A DNA stretch of 64,000 nt from Ammoniphilus sp. YIM 78166. GTDB lineage: Bacteria; Bacillota; Bacilli; Aneurinibacillales; RAOX-1. The stretch covers positions 124,001 through 188,000 of the forward strand of contig NZ_SDLR01000001.1 of assembly GCF_004522215.1 (NCBI RefSeq), read 5' to 3'. The position numbers and the translations under genes are program-made. Each line of letters begins with the position of its first letter. Position 1 is the first letter of the stretch. This document shows, one piece after another, positions 42,411-51,741 of the stretch. Below the pieces are notes generated by a model. That model was not told the origin of the DNA, made no database searches, and worked only from the letters and a program-made list of their open reading frames with translations.

Positions 42411-43940
42411 TTAGGTCACTGGAGCGGGATTGAACAGAGTCAGAGCATTGTGCAGTCCCCAGTGCTCTGCCCAGGTTTGTTTGCGGCCGCTTGCTACGTC
42501 TAGGATAAAGTGGAATAGCTCCCAGCCTACTTCTTCAATTGTGGCTTCTCCGGTTGCAATCCGTCCAGCATTGATATCGATCAGATCCTGCCATTGATCG
42601 GCGAGTGAATTGCGGGTCGATACTTTAATGACTGGGGCAGCGGCTAACCCGTAAGGCGTTCCGCGTCCGGTTGTAAATACTTGCAAGTGCATGCCGGAAG
42701 CGAGCTGCAAGGTTCCGCAGACAAAGTCACTTGCAGGGGTAGCAGCAAAAATAAGTCCTTTTTTCGTTGCTTTTTCTCCGGGCGCCAATACATCGACGAT
42801 CGGGCTGCTGCCAGACTTAACAATGGAACCCAGCGCTTTTTCTACAACATTGGACAATCCGCCTTTTTTGTTTCCAGGCGAAGGGTTCGCACTTCGGTCT
42901 GCTTCTCCTCTTTGCAGGTAGTTATCATACCATTTCATTTCTTGGATTAAGGCGCGTCCAACCTCTTCGTTTACAACTCTAGGTGTCAGAAGGTGAACTG
43001 CATCTCGTACCTCGGTCACTTCCGAGAATAATACAGTTGCCCCTGCGCGTACGAGGAGGTCGGCGGCATAGCCCACGGCTGGATTGGCCGTTACCCCGGA
43101 GAAGGCGTCGCTTCCACCGCATTGCATGCCGATAACCAAATCGGAAACCGGACAGGTTTCTCGTTTTCTGGCATTAAGCTTAATCAAACGTTCTTCTGCC
43201 ATTTCCATAATAGATTGAATCATATTGGAAAACCCTTGTTGATCTTGAAGGGAAATGATGCTGTTATCGTTCCCGTTTTCTACCAAGCGGCTTGGAACAA
43301 GCTTTTCGCAGCCTAAGCCTACCACCATGACTTCCCCTCCGAAATTCGGATGTGTTGCCATATTTTGAATGGTCCGGATGGGGATGATGGCTTCAGGAGC
43401 GTTAATCGCGACCCCACATCCGTAGGTATGGTTTAAAGCAACGACATCATGAACTTCTGGATATTTGGGGAGAAGCTCTTGTTTGATTCGTTTAACCGCA
43501 AAGTCAAGCACGCCGGCAACACATTGAACGCTGGTTGTGATTCCGAGAATATTTTTGATGCCTGCAGTTCCGTTTGAATTTCTATACCCTTCAAAGGTAT
43601 AGCCTTCTAGAGGTGGCAGGGGTTCAGGGATGCGATTGGCCAACGGGAGTTCATCTAGCTTCGGAGGCTCGGGAAGGGTTAGCATGGTTTCCTCTACCCA
43701 AGTGCCTTGAGCGATCGGTTGATTGGCGTGTCCGATGATCTCACCATAACGGATGATTGGATCTCCTTCGCTGAAGCTTTTTAAAGCAACTTTATGGCCT
43801 TGAGGGACTTTTCCTTTGAGTTCAAGTCCACAAGGAAAGACGGTTCCTTCAGGTAGCCCTCCGGTATTGACGATAATGGCAACGTTGTCTTTTTCATGAA
43901 GCTTGATATAAAGTGGCGTTTCATTTTGAACGATATTCAT
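42411..43940 (-). CDS. garD: Galactarate dehydratase
   Basis: Start ATG 43940-43938, with aaggaga upstream on the minus strand; 509 residues. The sequence follows GarD closely along its whole length: small N-terminal SAF-type domain ([20 protein letters not shown]), linker [17 protein letters not shown], then the UxaA-type core ([83 protein letters not shown]). It removes water from galactarate to give 5-keto-4-deoxyglucarate, which KdgD (52.9 kb) uses. It is divergent from the sigma-54 activator gene and has a sigma-54-type promoter. Confidence 0.93.
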   Translation of the reverse strand: MNIVQNETPLYIKLHEKDNVAIIVNTGGLPEGTVFPCGLELKGKVPQGHKVALKSFSEGDPIIRYGEIIGHANQPIAQGTWVEETMLTLPEPPKLDELPLANRIPEPLPPLEGYTFEGYRNSNGTAGIKNILGITTSVQCVAGVLDFAVKRIKQELLPKYPEVHDVVALNHTYGCGVAINAPEAIIPIRTIQNMATHPNFGGEVMVVGLGCEKLVPSRLVENGNDNSIISLQDQQGFSNMIQSIMEMAEERLIKLNARKRETCPVSDLVIGMQCGGSDAFSGVTANPAVGYAADLLVRAGATVLFSEVTEVRDAVHLLTPRVVNEEVGRALIQEMKWYDNYLQRGEADRSANPSPGNKKGGLSNVVEKALGSIVKSGSSPIVDVLAPGEKATKKGLIFAATPASDFVCGTLQLASGMHLQVFTTGRGTPYGLAAAPVIKVSTRNSLADQWQDLIDINAGRIATGEATIEEVGWELFHFILDVASGRKQTWAEHWGLHNALTLFNPAPVT

Positions 43941-43988
43941 AATCGATTCTCCTTTATGATGTTTAGCAAATTCAGGTGTCCTATACTC

Positions 43989-44007
43989 ATGCAAGCATCA
44001 TGCCAAA
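43989..44007 (-). promoter_or_regulatory. Sigma-54 (-24/-12) promoter of garD
   Basis: On the minus strand TTTGGCATGATGCTTGCAT: TTGGCA at -24 and TTGCA at -12, with GG and GC 12 bp apart as in the consensus. Transcription would start near 43979, about 40 nt before the garD ATG. The activator gene lies directly divergent. Confidence 0.75.
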
Positions 44008-44042
44008 GGTTTAGGGTGAGTTAGAATAGGGGGATGGGAGGA

Positions 44043-44101
44043 CAGTTGTAGCAGTTTTGCTACAACTGTTGTTTTGGGCAGTGCAACAACTGTGGTACAA
44101 T
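44043..44101. promoter_or_regulatory. Activator-binding inverted repeats and regulator promoter
   Basis: CAGTTGTAGCA (44043-44053) and TGCTACAACTG (44058-44068) form a perfect 11-bp inverted repeat with a 4-bp spacer. A further half-site TGCAACAAC follows at 44082-44090. These lie 35-80 bp upstream of the garD -24 box, a suitable place for a sigma-54 activator. TACAAT at 44096-44101 could be the -10 of the activator gene, so the same sites may give autoregulation. Confidence 0.65.
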
Positions 44102-44135
44102 GAAGCAATCATGAACCAGGGAGGGGCAACGCCCA

Positions 44136-46040
44136 ATGTCACGAATCGTTTTTATTGCACCAGACAAACCCCTGTTTCTACAGGGGAAGAAAATCATCGA
44201 GGAACTAGGGCTCACTCAGAAAGTAGAAATCTATCTTGCTCGGTTGAAAAGGGCGGTGAGATTGGCCCGTGCCCTGCAGCATGCCGATGTGGATGTTATT
44301 GTCAGCAGGGGAGGAACTGCCCGGTTAATTATGGAATCGAACGTCCTAATCCCCATTGTAGAGATTCCGATTACGGGTCAGGACCTTGCTCAATCTTTTT
44401 ATGAAGCGAAGAAAGTGGCAACCTTGGAAAATCCGAGAGTGGCGATTCTAGCCTTTAAAAATATGGCCTATGATATTGAGGTGCTCTCTGATATCTTAGG
44501 GATCAAGCTCTCCATTCTTCCGTTAGAACGAACGGAAGATATTCCTTCGAAGCTGGAGGGATTGTCGATTCGGGACGTTGATGTGGTTATCGGGGGAACA
44601 AAAACAGTTTCCGTAGCCAAGCAGAAAGGTTTTCTTTCCCTTCCCGTGCGTTCAGGGGACTTTTCTATCCGAACCGCTTTTCTTGAAGCGGAGAAGATTG
44701 CTTTAGGACGAAAAATTGAAAAAGAGCGTGCACAGGAATTTAAAGTGCTTGTTGATTATTCCATCCAAGGCATTATCAGTACTGATCGTCAGAAAGTAGT
44801 TAGAGTCTTTAATCCGACTGCCGAGCGGCTGCTGAATCTGGATGCAAAGGACATCATCGGCAAAAAGCTGGAATCAAGCTTAAGTTTTATAGAGATAGAA
44901 GCTTGTTTAAGTGAAGGAAAGGAAAGCTTCGGTCAAATTGCAAACACAGGCAATGGCTGGATTATGTTGAATGTGGCGCCCATTATCGTAGACGAAGCCA
45001 TCTTAGGAGCCATTATCACCTTTCAGGATATTACCCGGATCCAGGAGATGGAGATGAAAATACGCAATGAGGTGATGGCTAAAAAATTAATGGCTAGATA
45101 TCGTTTTGAAGATATCGTAGGGGTATCTCAGGAAATCACCGAAACTAAAAGAATTGCCCGAGAAATCGCCCAGGTGGATGCTACGGTCCTCATAACAGGA
45201 GAGTCGGGAACGGGTAAGGAGCTGTTTGCCCAAAGTATTCATAACGAGAGTCCTAGGCGGAATGGGCCTTTCATCGCCATCAATTGTGCCGCTTTGCCGC
45301 CGAACCTGCTCGAGAGTGAACTGTTCGGCTATGTGGAAGGCGCTTTTACGGGGGCGACGAAGAAAGGGAAGGCTGGCGTCTTTGAGATGGCTCATCGGGG
45401 GACGATTTTTTTGGACGAGATCTCAGAGATGGATAAATACGGACAAAGCCGCCTTCTGCGCGTACTCCAGGAGAAACAGGTCATGCGGCTCGGCGACGAT
45501 AAGTATATTCCTGTCGATGTGAGAATTCTAGCCGCCACAAATCAGGAGTTACCGACTCTTGTCAGGGAGGGACAGTTCAGGCAGGATCTGTATTACCGGT
45601 TGAAGGTATTGACCGTCGATATTCCGCCTTTGCGTAATCGACACGGAGATGTAGGATGTTTAGCGAAGCGTTTCCTCGAATACTATAATGAAATCCATGG
45701 CAGGCAAGTGGAAATCACAGATGAAGCTCTGAATCGGTTAGCTCAACATGATTGGCCGGGGAATGTTCGGGAACTGGTGCATTTTATCGAGAGGCTGGTT
45801 GTAATTGCCGGAACCAAGAGGTTAGATGAACAGGATATCGAGAAATACCTCGATGTGTCGGAGATTCCGAAGGGCACCAGGGATGCCTCATGGACGACGA
45901 CGGAAGAAGGAAGGATCCGTTCAGCTTTGCAGCAATGCAACGCCAATATTACGCGGACAGCTCAACAACTGGGGATGGATCGCAGTACTCTTTATCGGAA
46001 ATTAAAGATGTATAAGATTGAAGTCAAGAAGAATTACTAA
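44136..46040 (+). CDS. PrpR-like sigma-54-dependent transcriptional activator
   Basis: A 634-residue enhancer-binding protein. Residues 1-190: PrpR N-terminal sensor domain (SRIVFIAPDKPL; VDVIVSRGGTARLI; GDFSIRTAFLEAEKIA). About 200-310: PAS domain (LVDYSIQGIISTDRQKVVRVFNPTAE). About 325-560: AAA+ sigma-54 domain with Walker A GESGTGKELF, the sigma-54-contact loop GAFTGA, and Walker B-type IFLDEISEM. C-terminal Fis-type helix-turn-helix (NITRTAQQLGMDRSTLYRKLKMY). It probably controls garD and the LarA-like gene; the effector could be an aldarate or breakdown product bound by the PrpR-N domain. Confidence 0.92.
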   Translation: MSRIVFIAPDKPLFLQGKKIIEELGLTQKVEIYLARLKRAVRLARALQHADVDVIVSRGGTARLIMESNVLIPIVEIPITGQDLAQSFYEAKKVATLENPRVAILAFKNMAYDIEVLSDILGIKLSILPLERTEDIPSKLEGLSIRDVDVVIGGTKTVSVAKQKGFLSLPVRSGDFSIRTAFLEAEKIALGRKIEKERAQEFKVLVDYSIQGIISTDRQKVVRVFNPTAERLLNLDAKDIIGKKLESSLSFIEIEACLSEGKESFGQIANTGNGWIMLNVAPIIVDEAILGAIITFQDITRIQEMEMKIRNEVMAKKLMARYRFEDIVGVSQEITETKRIAREIAQVDATVLITGESGTGKELFAQSIHNESPRRNGPFIAINCAALPPNLLESELFGYVEGAFTGATKKGKAGVFEMAHRGTIFLDEISEMDKYGQSRLLRVLQEKQVMRLGDDKYIPVDVRILAATNQELPTLVREGQFRQDLYYRLKVLTVDIPPLRNRHGDVGCLAKRFLEYYNEIHGRQVEITDEALNRLAQHDWPGNVRELVHFIERLVVIAGTKRLDEQDIEKYLDVSEIPKGTRDASWTTTEEGRIRSALQQCNANITRTAQQLGMDRSTLYRKLKMYKIEVKKNY

Positions 46041-46092
46041 GTATAAACCCTTACATCATCATGTAGGGGTTTATTTTATTAAAAAGTATTAA

Positions 46093-46121
46093 TTGACATA
46101 TTATTATATTTGTCTTACAAT
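46093..46121 (+). promoter_or_regulatory. Aldarate promoter a with FadR-type operator
   Basis: TTGACA (46093-46098), 17-bp spacer, TACAAT (46116-46121). The operator TTGTCTTACAA (46110-46120) overlaps the -10; it fits the FadR-group consensus TNGTNNNACNA. Drives tctC copy 1. Confidence 0.85.
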
Positions 46122-46179
46122 ATTAACATCTTATGAAAGCGATACCAAGAGAAAAACAATCATTAGGGAGGGTTATGAA

Positions 46180-47178
46180 ATGAAAAAAGTTTTTAAAGGC
46201 ATGCTTTTATCTTCTTTGGCACTTATGTTATCCGTTGCTGTAGGGTGTTCCAGCCAACAAAGCTCGCAGTCAGCACCAGCAGATCAGCCGAAGGCAGAGG
46301 AAAAGGCATCTTATCCGACTAAACCGATTGAGGTCGTTGTTCCTGCTGGCGCAGGTGGAGATACGGACCGTAATACGCGTGTTATCGCAAAATACTTAGA
46401 GAAAGAGTTAGGACAACCTGTTGTTGTGACGAACGTAGGGGGAGCAGGTGGAAGCACAGGGACAAAGAAGGTGCTCGATGCTAACGCTGACGGCTACACC
46501 GTTCTTTCCTTCCATAACTCCATGCTGTTAAATAAGATCATGGGACTTGTTGATTTCTCATACCCAGATATGGAGCTTGCCGGGATTGGGATTTCTGACC
46601 TTGGCAATACCTTCATGGTAAACAGCAATTCTCAATTTAAGGATTTGCAGAGCCTTATTGAATACGCTAAAGCCAATCCAAAAAAGGTTTCCATCGCAAC
46701 GGAAGTGGGTGGCTTTACTCACTTGCAGCTATTGGCCCTACAACAAGCAACGGGAACTGAATTTAACATCGTAGACATCGGTGGAGCGGCTGAAAAGTTA
46801 ACGGCATTGCTTGGCGGACAAATTGACATCAATCCAACCGCTATCGGACTCGTGAAGAGCTATATTGATTCCGGTGAGTTAAGAAGCTTAGGTGTCATGG
46901 CTGACGGAAGAATTTCTTCTATGCCAGATGTACCAACCTTCAAAGAGCAGGGTGTAGATATTGTGTTTGACAAGTTCTTCTTCTGGGGATTCCCGAAGGG
47001 TACTCCACAAGACGTGGTTGACACTTTCTCTGCCGCTCTAGAAAAAGTAGTAAACAATGAAGAGTTGAAGAAAGAGCTGGATGGATTCGTGGTCACGCCA
47101 GTATTTATGAACGGAGCAGATGCTGTGAAGCATATGACTGACGCTGAAGCTTACTATAAGCAATTGTTAGGAAAGTAA
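46180..47178 (+). CDS. tctC: TctC-family solute-binding lipoprotein, copy 1
   Basis: Start ATG 46180 with gggaggg upstream; 332 residues. Lipoprotein signal ending SVAVGC (Cys23), low-complexity linker, then the Bug/TctC fold: YPTKPIEVVVPAGAGGDTDRNTR, GGAGGSTGTKKVLDANADGYT, VGGFTHLQLLALQQATG, GGAAEKLTALLGGQIDINPT. Binding component of a tripartite tricarboxylate transporter; by context the ligand is probably glucarate or galactarate. It is nearly the same as the copy at 51.7 kb (about 19 of 332 residues differ by my count) but has its own promoter and terminator. Confidence 0.9.
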   Translation: MKKVFKGMLLSSLALMLSVAVGCSSQQSSQSAPADQPKAEEKASYPTKPIEVVVPAGAGGDTDRNTRVIAKYLEKELGQPVVVTNVGGAGGSTGTKKVLDANADGYTVLSFHNSMLLNKIMGLVDFSYPDMELAGIGISDLGNTFMVNSNSQFKDLQSLIEYAKANPKKVSIATEVGGFTHLQLLALQQATGTEFNIVDIGGAAEKLTALLGGQIDINPTAIGLVKSYIDSGELRSLGVMADGRISSMPDVPTFKEQGVDIVFDKFFFWGFPKGTPQDVVDTFSAALEKVVNNEELKKELDGFVVTPVFMNGADAVKHMTDAEAYYKQLLGK

Positions 47179-47192
47179 GGTAAAAGATGGAG

Positions 47193-47218
47193 GGTGTCCT
47201 TTTGGGACACCTTTTTTT
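47193..47218 (+). terminator. Terminator after tctC copy 1
   Basis: GGTGTCC (47193-47199) pairs with GGACACC (47205-47211), then seven T. Confidence 0.9.
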
Positions 47219-47247
47219 ATTCTTGCAAGTATTTGGATTAATTTCAA

Positions 47248-47276
47248 TTGACATACATTACTATTTGTCTTACAAT
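47248..47276 (+). promoter_or_regulatory. Aldarate promoter b with FadR-type operator
   Basis: TTGACA (47248-47253), 17 bp, TACAAT (47271-47276); operator TTGTCTTACAA at 47265-47275. It drives the membrane transporter gene at 47396, leaving a leader of about 110 nt in which I see no clear element. Confidence 0.85.
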
Positions 47277-47395
47277 AAACTGGAAGTTGGCGTCCGCCTC
47301 AAGTCATGTCTTGACAAGTATTTGAAAGCCTCTTACCATTGAGTTACTGATATATCGCGATTCTCAAAATAAAAAGAGAAAATAGGGAGAGGAAC

Positions 47396-48730
47396 ATGAA
47401 AGTTTATTTAATTTTGGGGATGTGCGGAATTTTCCTCGTAAATTATTTTCTGCAATGGTACTGGCTGAACTATCTCGTAGTCGTTATGGTGTTTATTGCT
47501 TTCGCAGGGAGTGCCTTGATGGCTAGAGGGTTTCCACGTATCCTTGGGCTGGGCATGATGGCAATGGGAATTTATCTGGAATTCCACAAGGGCAACGGTC
47601 TAGAAGGAATCAGTCAAGGCATTATGCTCGTCCTTCCTTTATTATGCCTGATTGTGTTGGCTCCATTAATTGCTCTACCCTTACGGGTAGGTGGATATTT
47701 TACAGCCATTGATACTTTGCTCCGTAATCTATTACACCACCCCAAAAGATTCTTTGCAGGAATAACGGGGACCATGTTCGTACTGACACCTGTACTTAAT
47801 TTAGGCTCAGTAAGAATCATTAATGAATTTCTCAAGGACCTTAAGCTTCCTTCGGCCGTATCCGCGAAGAGCTATTTAGTAGGTTTTTCAAGCTCTCCCA
47901 TGTGGTCGCCGTACTTTGCTTCCGTTTCCATTGTGCTCTACTATTTGAACATCCCTGTTGGAGATTATATCTTGTATGGCTTCTGTTTTTCGTTAATTTC
48001 CTTAGTCATTGGAAATGTCCTATTCGCCGTGTGGGAGAAGAATCACCCCCTCGTTACAGAAGGGATGGTACAGGAAGTACCGCTTCAAGAGAAGCAACGC
48101 AAACAGTTGATACAATTAGTTGCGTTTGTTTTTATTCTGATGAGTGGATCCTTACTGATTGAGTTCGTAACGCATTGGTCTATGCTTGTGATCGTAAGTC
48201 TCATTTCTATTGTTTTTCCTTTTTTGTGGTCCTTGTTATTTAAGGGCTGGGATCGAATTGAACCTCAGTTAAAAAGTTATCGAAACGAAACCGTCCCGAT
48301 GATGAATAATGAAATCATGCTTTTTACGAGTGCGGGTCTATTAGGCCATGCCGTACAAGGTACCCAGTTTGCTAATGGGATCAGTCAATTCCTAACGAAT
48401 ACGGCTCACCACTCCTTTTTCCTTTTTGCCTTTGCAGTCATGATGATTATCTTAGTCTTTACTTATATTGGATTACACCAGTTGGCTGTGATCTCGGCGC
48501 TAGCCATGCAATTAAATGCTCAAGAACTGGGGATTAGCAATTTATCCTTAGCTATGCTGCTGCTACTGGCCTGGTCTACCTCTACTGCCTTAAGTCCCTA
48601 TTCAGGTCTCAACTTGATGGTCAGTAGGATTGCTGGCATATCGGGGGTCCAAGTTGGATTGCGTTCTAACGGAGTACACTTGTCTATCGTTGCCATAGTG
48701 GGTATCGTCATCATAGCTTTGATCAAATAG
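47396..48730 (+). CDS. Multi-span membrane protein, putative carboxylate permease
   Basis: A 444-residue protein that is almost wholly hydrophobic, with about 11-12 spans. Two halves are recognisable, with the likely functional loops VLTPVLNLGSVRIINEFLKDL plus SSSPMWSPYFASVSIV in the first and IGLHQLAVISALAMQLNAQELG plus STSTALSPYSGLNLMVSRIAG in the second; such helix-break loops rich in Ser/Thr/Gly/Pro are typical of ion-transporter-superfamily carriers. I cannot name the family. It has its own FadR-operator promoter and terminator within the aldarate regulon, so a secondary aldarate transporter is the natural proposal. Confidence 0.75.
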   Translation: MKVYLILGMCGIFLVNYFLQWYWLNYLVVVMVFIAFAGSALMARGFPRILGLGMMAMGIYLEFHKGNGLEGISQGIMLVLPLLCLIVLAPLIALPLRVGGYFTAIDTLLRNLLHHPKRFFAGITGTMFVLTPVLNLGSVRIINEFLKDLKLPSAVSAKSYLVGFSSSPMWSPYFASVSIVLYYLNIPVGDYILYGFCFSLISLVIGNVLFAVWEKNHPLVTEGMVQEVPLQEKQRKQLIQLVAFVFILMSGSLLIEFVTHWSMLVIVSLISIVFPFLWSLLFKGWDRIEPQLKSYRNETVPMMNNEIMLFTSAGLLGHAVQGTQFANGISQFLTNTAHHSFFLFAFAVMMIILVFTYIGLHQLAVISALAMQLNAQELGISNLSLAMLLLLAWSTSTALSPYSGLNLMVSRIAGISGVQVGLRSNGVHLSIVAIVGIVIIALIK

Positions 48731-48733
48731 AAT

Positions 48734-48771
48734 ACAGCCGAAGCGAGCTTTCGCTTCGGTTGTTTTTTTTT
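48734..48771 (+). terminator. Terminator after the membrane protein gene
   Basis: Arms 48734-48746 and 48751-48763 pair over 13 bp with one G-U, followed by a long T-run. Confidence 0.9.
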
Positions 48772-48819
48772 GCTTGTCTAAGCGTAAAATAAAATATTCT
48801 TACATATTAAAATTATTAA

Positions 48820-48848
48820 TTGACTTATAAGTGTATTTGTCTTACAAT
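48820..48848 (+). promoter_or_regulatory. Aldarate promoter c with FadR-type operator
   Basis: TTGACT (48820-48825), 17 bp, TACAAT (48843-48848); operator TTGTCTTACAA at 48837-48847. It drives the FadR-type gene at 48894 and the tct genes, so this regulator is probably autoregulated. Confidence 0.83.
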
Positions 48849-48893
48849 TAAAAATGTAAAATTCAACATTACAACTAACTAGAGGTGAGCGGC

Positions 48894-49610
48894 ATGGAGG
48901 AAGTCACACTTAAAGAAATTAGCCTCAAATCCATCAAGCGTGAGACGCTCTCTCAGCAGGTTATTGATCAGATCATTGAACTCCTTTTGGATGGGAAGTT
49001 AAAGCCAGGCGATAAGCTTCCGACGGAAGCGGAATTGACGGAGTGGTTTAGTGTAAGCAGACCTGTGCTTAGAGAAGCTTTGAGTTCTTTAGAAACGATG
49101 GGGATTATTAATAGGAAAACAAGAGAAGGAACTTTCTTCTGTAACAAAATTGGCAGTGAACCTTTTTCTATTATGTTAGCGATTTCAACCGGCAATATGC
49201 AGTCTATTATAGAGGGTAGGATGGCTCTTGAATTAGGGCTGGTGACGATGGCTGCATTAAAGATAACGGAAGATCAACTGACTGCACTTGAGGATGCTTT
49301 ACAAAGAATGGCAGAAAGTCCCGAGGCCTACCATTCGGCGGACCGAGAGTTTCATAAGACGATCGCTTACAGTGCAAATAACCCAGCGCTTGATGGGTTG
49401 ATTGAGCCTTTGTTGCAGCTATTTGATCGAACTTTGAAGCAAATTCCTTCTTTTCAGCGCAATCATGAATTAACCATACAGCAACATCATGAAATCTTGA
49501 AGGCGTTAAAGAATCGAGATCCTATTGCTGCCTATAGAAGCATGTATGAACATTTAAATTTTGTTCGAGTCAAGGTTCTAAACGAGCTGCTAGAGCAGCA
49601 GGCCAACTAG
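48894..49610 (+). CDS. FadR-type GntR regulator 1
   Basis: Start ATG 48894, with agaggtga 5-6 nt upstream; 238 residues. N-terminal winged helix (LSQQVIDQIIELLLDGKLKPGDKLPTEAEL; SVSRPVLREALSSLETMGII), C-terminal FCD helical domain with metal-ligand-type residues (DREFHKTIAYSANNPALDGLI; HHEILKALKNRDPIAA). It resembles the regulator at 58.1 kb along its length. Candidate for binding TTGTCTTACAA at the aldarate promoters; ligand likely an aldarate or keto-deoxy intermediate. Confidence 0.9.
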   Translation: MEEVTLKEISLKSIKRETLSQQVIDQIIELLLDGKLKPGDKLPTEAELTEWFSVSRPVLREALSSLETMGIINRKTREGTFFCNKIGSEPFSIMLAISTGNMQSIIEGRMALELGLVTMAALKITEDQLTALEDALQRMAESPEAYHSADREFHKTIAYSANNPALDGLIEPLLQLFDRTLKQIPSFQRNHELTIQQHHEILKALKNRDPIAAYRSMYEHLNFVRVKVLNELLEQQAN

Positions 49611-49665
49611 CAGCTTACTTATAAAAGGGATTTGAAAACGATTAAATTGAGTGAGGTGAAGAAGT

Positions 49666-50145
49666 GTGATACGTAATGGAGATGTTTATTCTGGAATTTT
49701 CTTTATCGCCTATGCGATCGTATTATTTATTGCCACCTTTAGTATTAGACAACTAGATGTGGCTACGATTGGTTCCGATTTTGTTCCGCGCCTTGTACTA
49801 GGAGGCATGTTCGTTTTAAGCGCGATCTTGGTTGTGCAGGGCCTGAGAAAAAGAAAGGCAGTAGAAGAAAATAGTACAACTGAAACGAAGCAGGAAGAAA
49901 AAGTTAATTATAAGTCAGTTCTTTCAACGATATCTTTGATGATTGTATATGTCGCTTTAATTGACTTGTTAGGATTTTTGATCTCTACAGTCGTATACTT
50001 AGTGCTTCAATTTATTTTATTGACAGACCGTTCGCATTGGAAGATTCCCATGTATGTGGTTATTGCGATTGTAACATCAGGTCTGATTTATTACATCTTT
50101 AGAATGGTTCTTCACGTGATGTTGCCAACAGGAATTTTGGGTTAG
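49666..50145 (+). CDS. tctB: TctB-family small membrane subunit
   Basis: A 159-residue protein with four spans and a charged cytoplasmic loop (RKRKAVEENSTTETKQEEK), typical of TctB. Key segments: SGIFFIAYAIVLFIATF and DFVPRLVLGGMFVLSAILV. It starts at GTG 49666 after gaggtgaag and lies 16 nt before tctA. Together with TctA it forms the membrane part of the transporter. Confidence 0.9.
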   Translation: MIRNGDVYSGIFFIAYAIVLFIATFSIRQLDVATIGSDFVPRLVLGGMFVLSAILVVQGLRKRKAVEENSTTETKQEEKVNYKSVLSTISLMIVYVALIDLLGFLISTVVYLVLQFILLTDRSHWKIPMYVVIAIVTSGLIYYIFRMVLHVMLPTGILG

Positions 50146-50161
50146 AAAGGAGTGAACGTGA

Positions 50162-51661
50162 ATGTCTGATATGATGCTAGCCGGTTTTTCTATGATTTTC
50201 GATTTATCAACGATTATTCTCATCGTTGTTGGGGTGTTCTTGGGTCTGATCTTTGGTTCCATCCCTGGACTAACCGCAACAATGGCGATTGCGATCTGTT
50301 TGCCGATCACGTATGGGATGCCTACGAGCGAGGGGATGGCCTTGTTGATGGGTCTCTATATTGGAGGGGTATCAGGGGGATTGATTCCTGCCATCCTTAT
50401 GAAATTACCAGGAACACCATCATCGATTGCCACTACGTTTGATGGATATCCCATGGCTCAAAAGGGCCAAGCGGGGCAAGCGTTTTCTTGGGCTATTATT
50501 TCCTCCTTCATTGGTGGTTTGCTAGCTATTATTGTGTTGATTATGATTTCGCCGCCACTGGCAAAGTTTGCGATCAAGTTTGGGCCGTTTGAATATTTCG
50601 CCATTGCTATCTTTTCCTTAACCCTCATTTCCAGTTTATCTGGGGATTCAATCATCAAAGGAGTCATTAGCGGTCTGTTAGGGATTACCTTAGCTATGGT
50701 CGGTTCCGCACCGATCGATGCGTTTCCTCGCTTTACCTTTGGAATGAGTTCACTAGATGCAGGATTCAACTTGCTTCCGGCTTTGATTGGTCTGTTTGCC
50801 GTATCGGAGATTCTGATTATGGCTGAATCAAAGTATAAAGGAAGTACGACAAAGATCAGTTATAAAATGAAAGGAATTGGCATCTCCATTAAAGATTTTT
50901 TCGGCCAGACTTGGAATTTGATTAGATCTTCCTTCATTGGAATCGCTATCGGAATTCTACCAGGAATCGGCGGTGGAACAGCCAACCTCATTTCTTATAT
51001 TGCTGCGAAAAACCAATCCAAGACCCCTGAGAAGTTTGGTAAAGGGGTGCCGGACGGGATTGTCGCTTCGGAATCATCCAATAATGCGGCAATCGGGGGA
51101 GCACTAGTCCCTTTGATTTCGCTAGGGATTCCAGGAGATACCGTAACCGCGATGCTTTTGGGAGGACTGGTTCTTCATGGATTGCAGCCGGGTCCACTTC
51201 TGCTAAAAAACAATGGAGATATTGTCTACGCGATCTTTGCAGCACTTCTGATTGCTAATGTTGTGATGATGATTATGATGTTCTCGGGAATGAGAGCTTT
51301 TGTCAGACTACTCAGCATTCCACAAAATATCCTGTTGCCTATTATTATGGCCCTCTGTGTGGTGGGTGCCTATGGCGTAAACAGCCGTTTGTTTGATGTA
51401 GGTGCATTGTTGTTCTTTGGTATTCTGGGTTATGTGTTGCTGAAGTTTAAGTTCCCATTAACACCGATTATTCTCGGCTTTATCTTGGGGCCCATTGCAG
51501 AAACCAGTCTTCGTAGAGGTCTTATGCTTTCCCAGGGAGATTTCACCCCGTTCCTAACCAAGCCCATTGCAGCGTTTTTCCTAGCTGCTGCTGCCCTGTC
51601 CGTTGGACTGAAGATCTGGCAGGGGATGAAAAAGAAGTCTAGCCAATCCGTAGAGTTGTAG
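50162..51661 (+). CDS. tctA: TctA-family large membrane subunit
   Basis: A 499-residue permease with about 11-12 spans. It has the family signatures VFLGLIFGSIPGLTATMAIAI, YIGGVSGGLIPAILMKLPGTPSSIATTFDGYPMA and the repeat in the second half GIAIGILPGIGGGTANLISYIAAK, then ESSNNAAIGGALVPLISLGIPGDTVTAMLLGG. A sodium- or proton-driven carrier fed by TctC. By context it replaces the GudP-type major facilitator carrier found in B. subtilis aldarate operons. Confidence 0.93.
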   Translation: MSDMMLAGFSMIFDLSTIILIVVGVFLGLIFGSIPGLTATMAIAICLPITYGMPTSEGMALLMGLYIGGVSGGLIPAILMKLPGTPSSIATTFDGYPMAQKGQAGQAFSWAIISSFIGGLLAIIVLIMISPPLAKFAIKFGPFEYFAIAIFSLTLISSLSGDSIIKGVISGLLGITLAMVGSAPIDAFPRFTFGMSSLDAGFNLLPALIGLFAVSEILIMAESKYKGSTTKISYKMKGIGISIKDFFGQTWNLIRSSFIGIAIGILPGIGGGTANLISYIAAKNQSKTPEKFGKGVPDGIVASESSNNAAIGGALVPLISLGIPGDTVTAMLLGGLVLHGLQPGPLLLKNNGDIVYAIFAALLIANVVMMIMMFSGMRAFVRLLSIPQNILLPIIMALCVVGAYGVNSRLFDVGALLFFGILGYVLLKFKFPLTPIILGFILGPIAETSLRRGLMLSQGDFTPFLTKPIAAFFLAAAALSVGLKIWQGMKKKSSQSVEL

Positions 51662-51741
51662 AACGTAATCTTTGTTTTTAATAGAGTTCTTTCTATTAAA
51701 ATATACAAAAAAACATACACATTATTGGGAGGGTTAATTCA

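Noticed and set aside
51676..51710. AT-only inverted repeat after tctA as a terminator
   Set aside because: The stem is nearly all A/T and weak, and the downstream tctC gene has no promoter, so read-through is expected.
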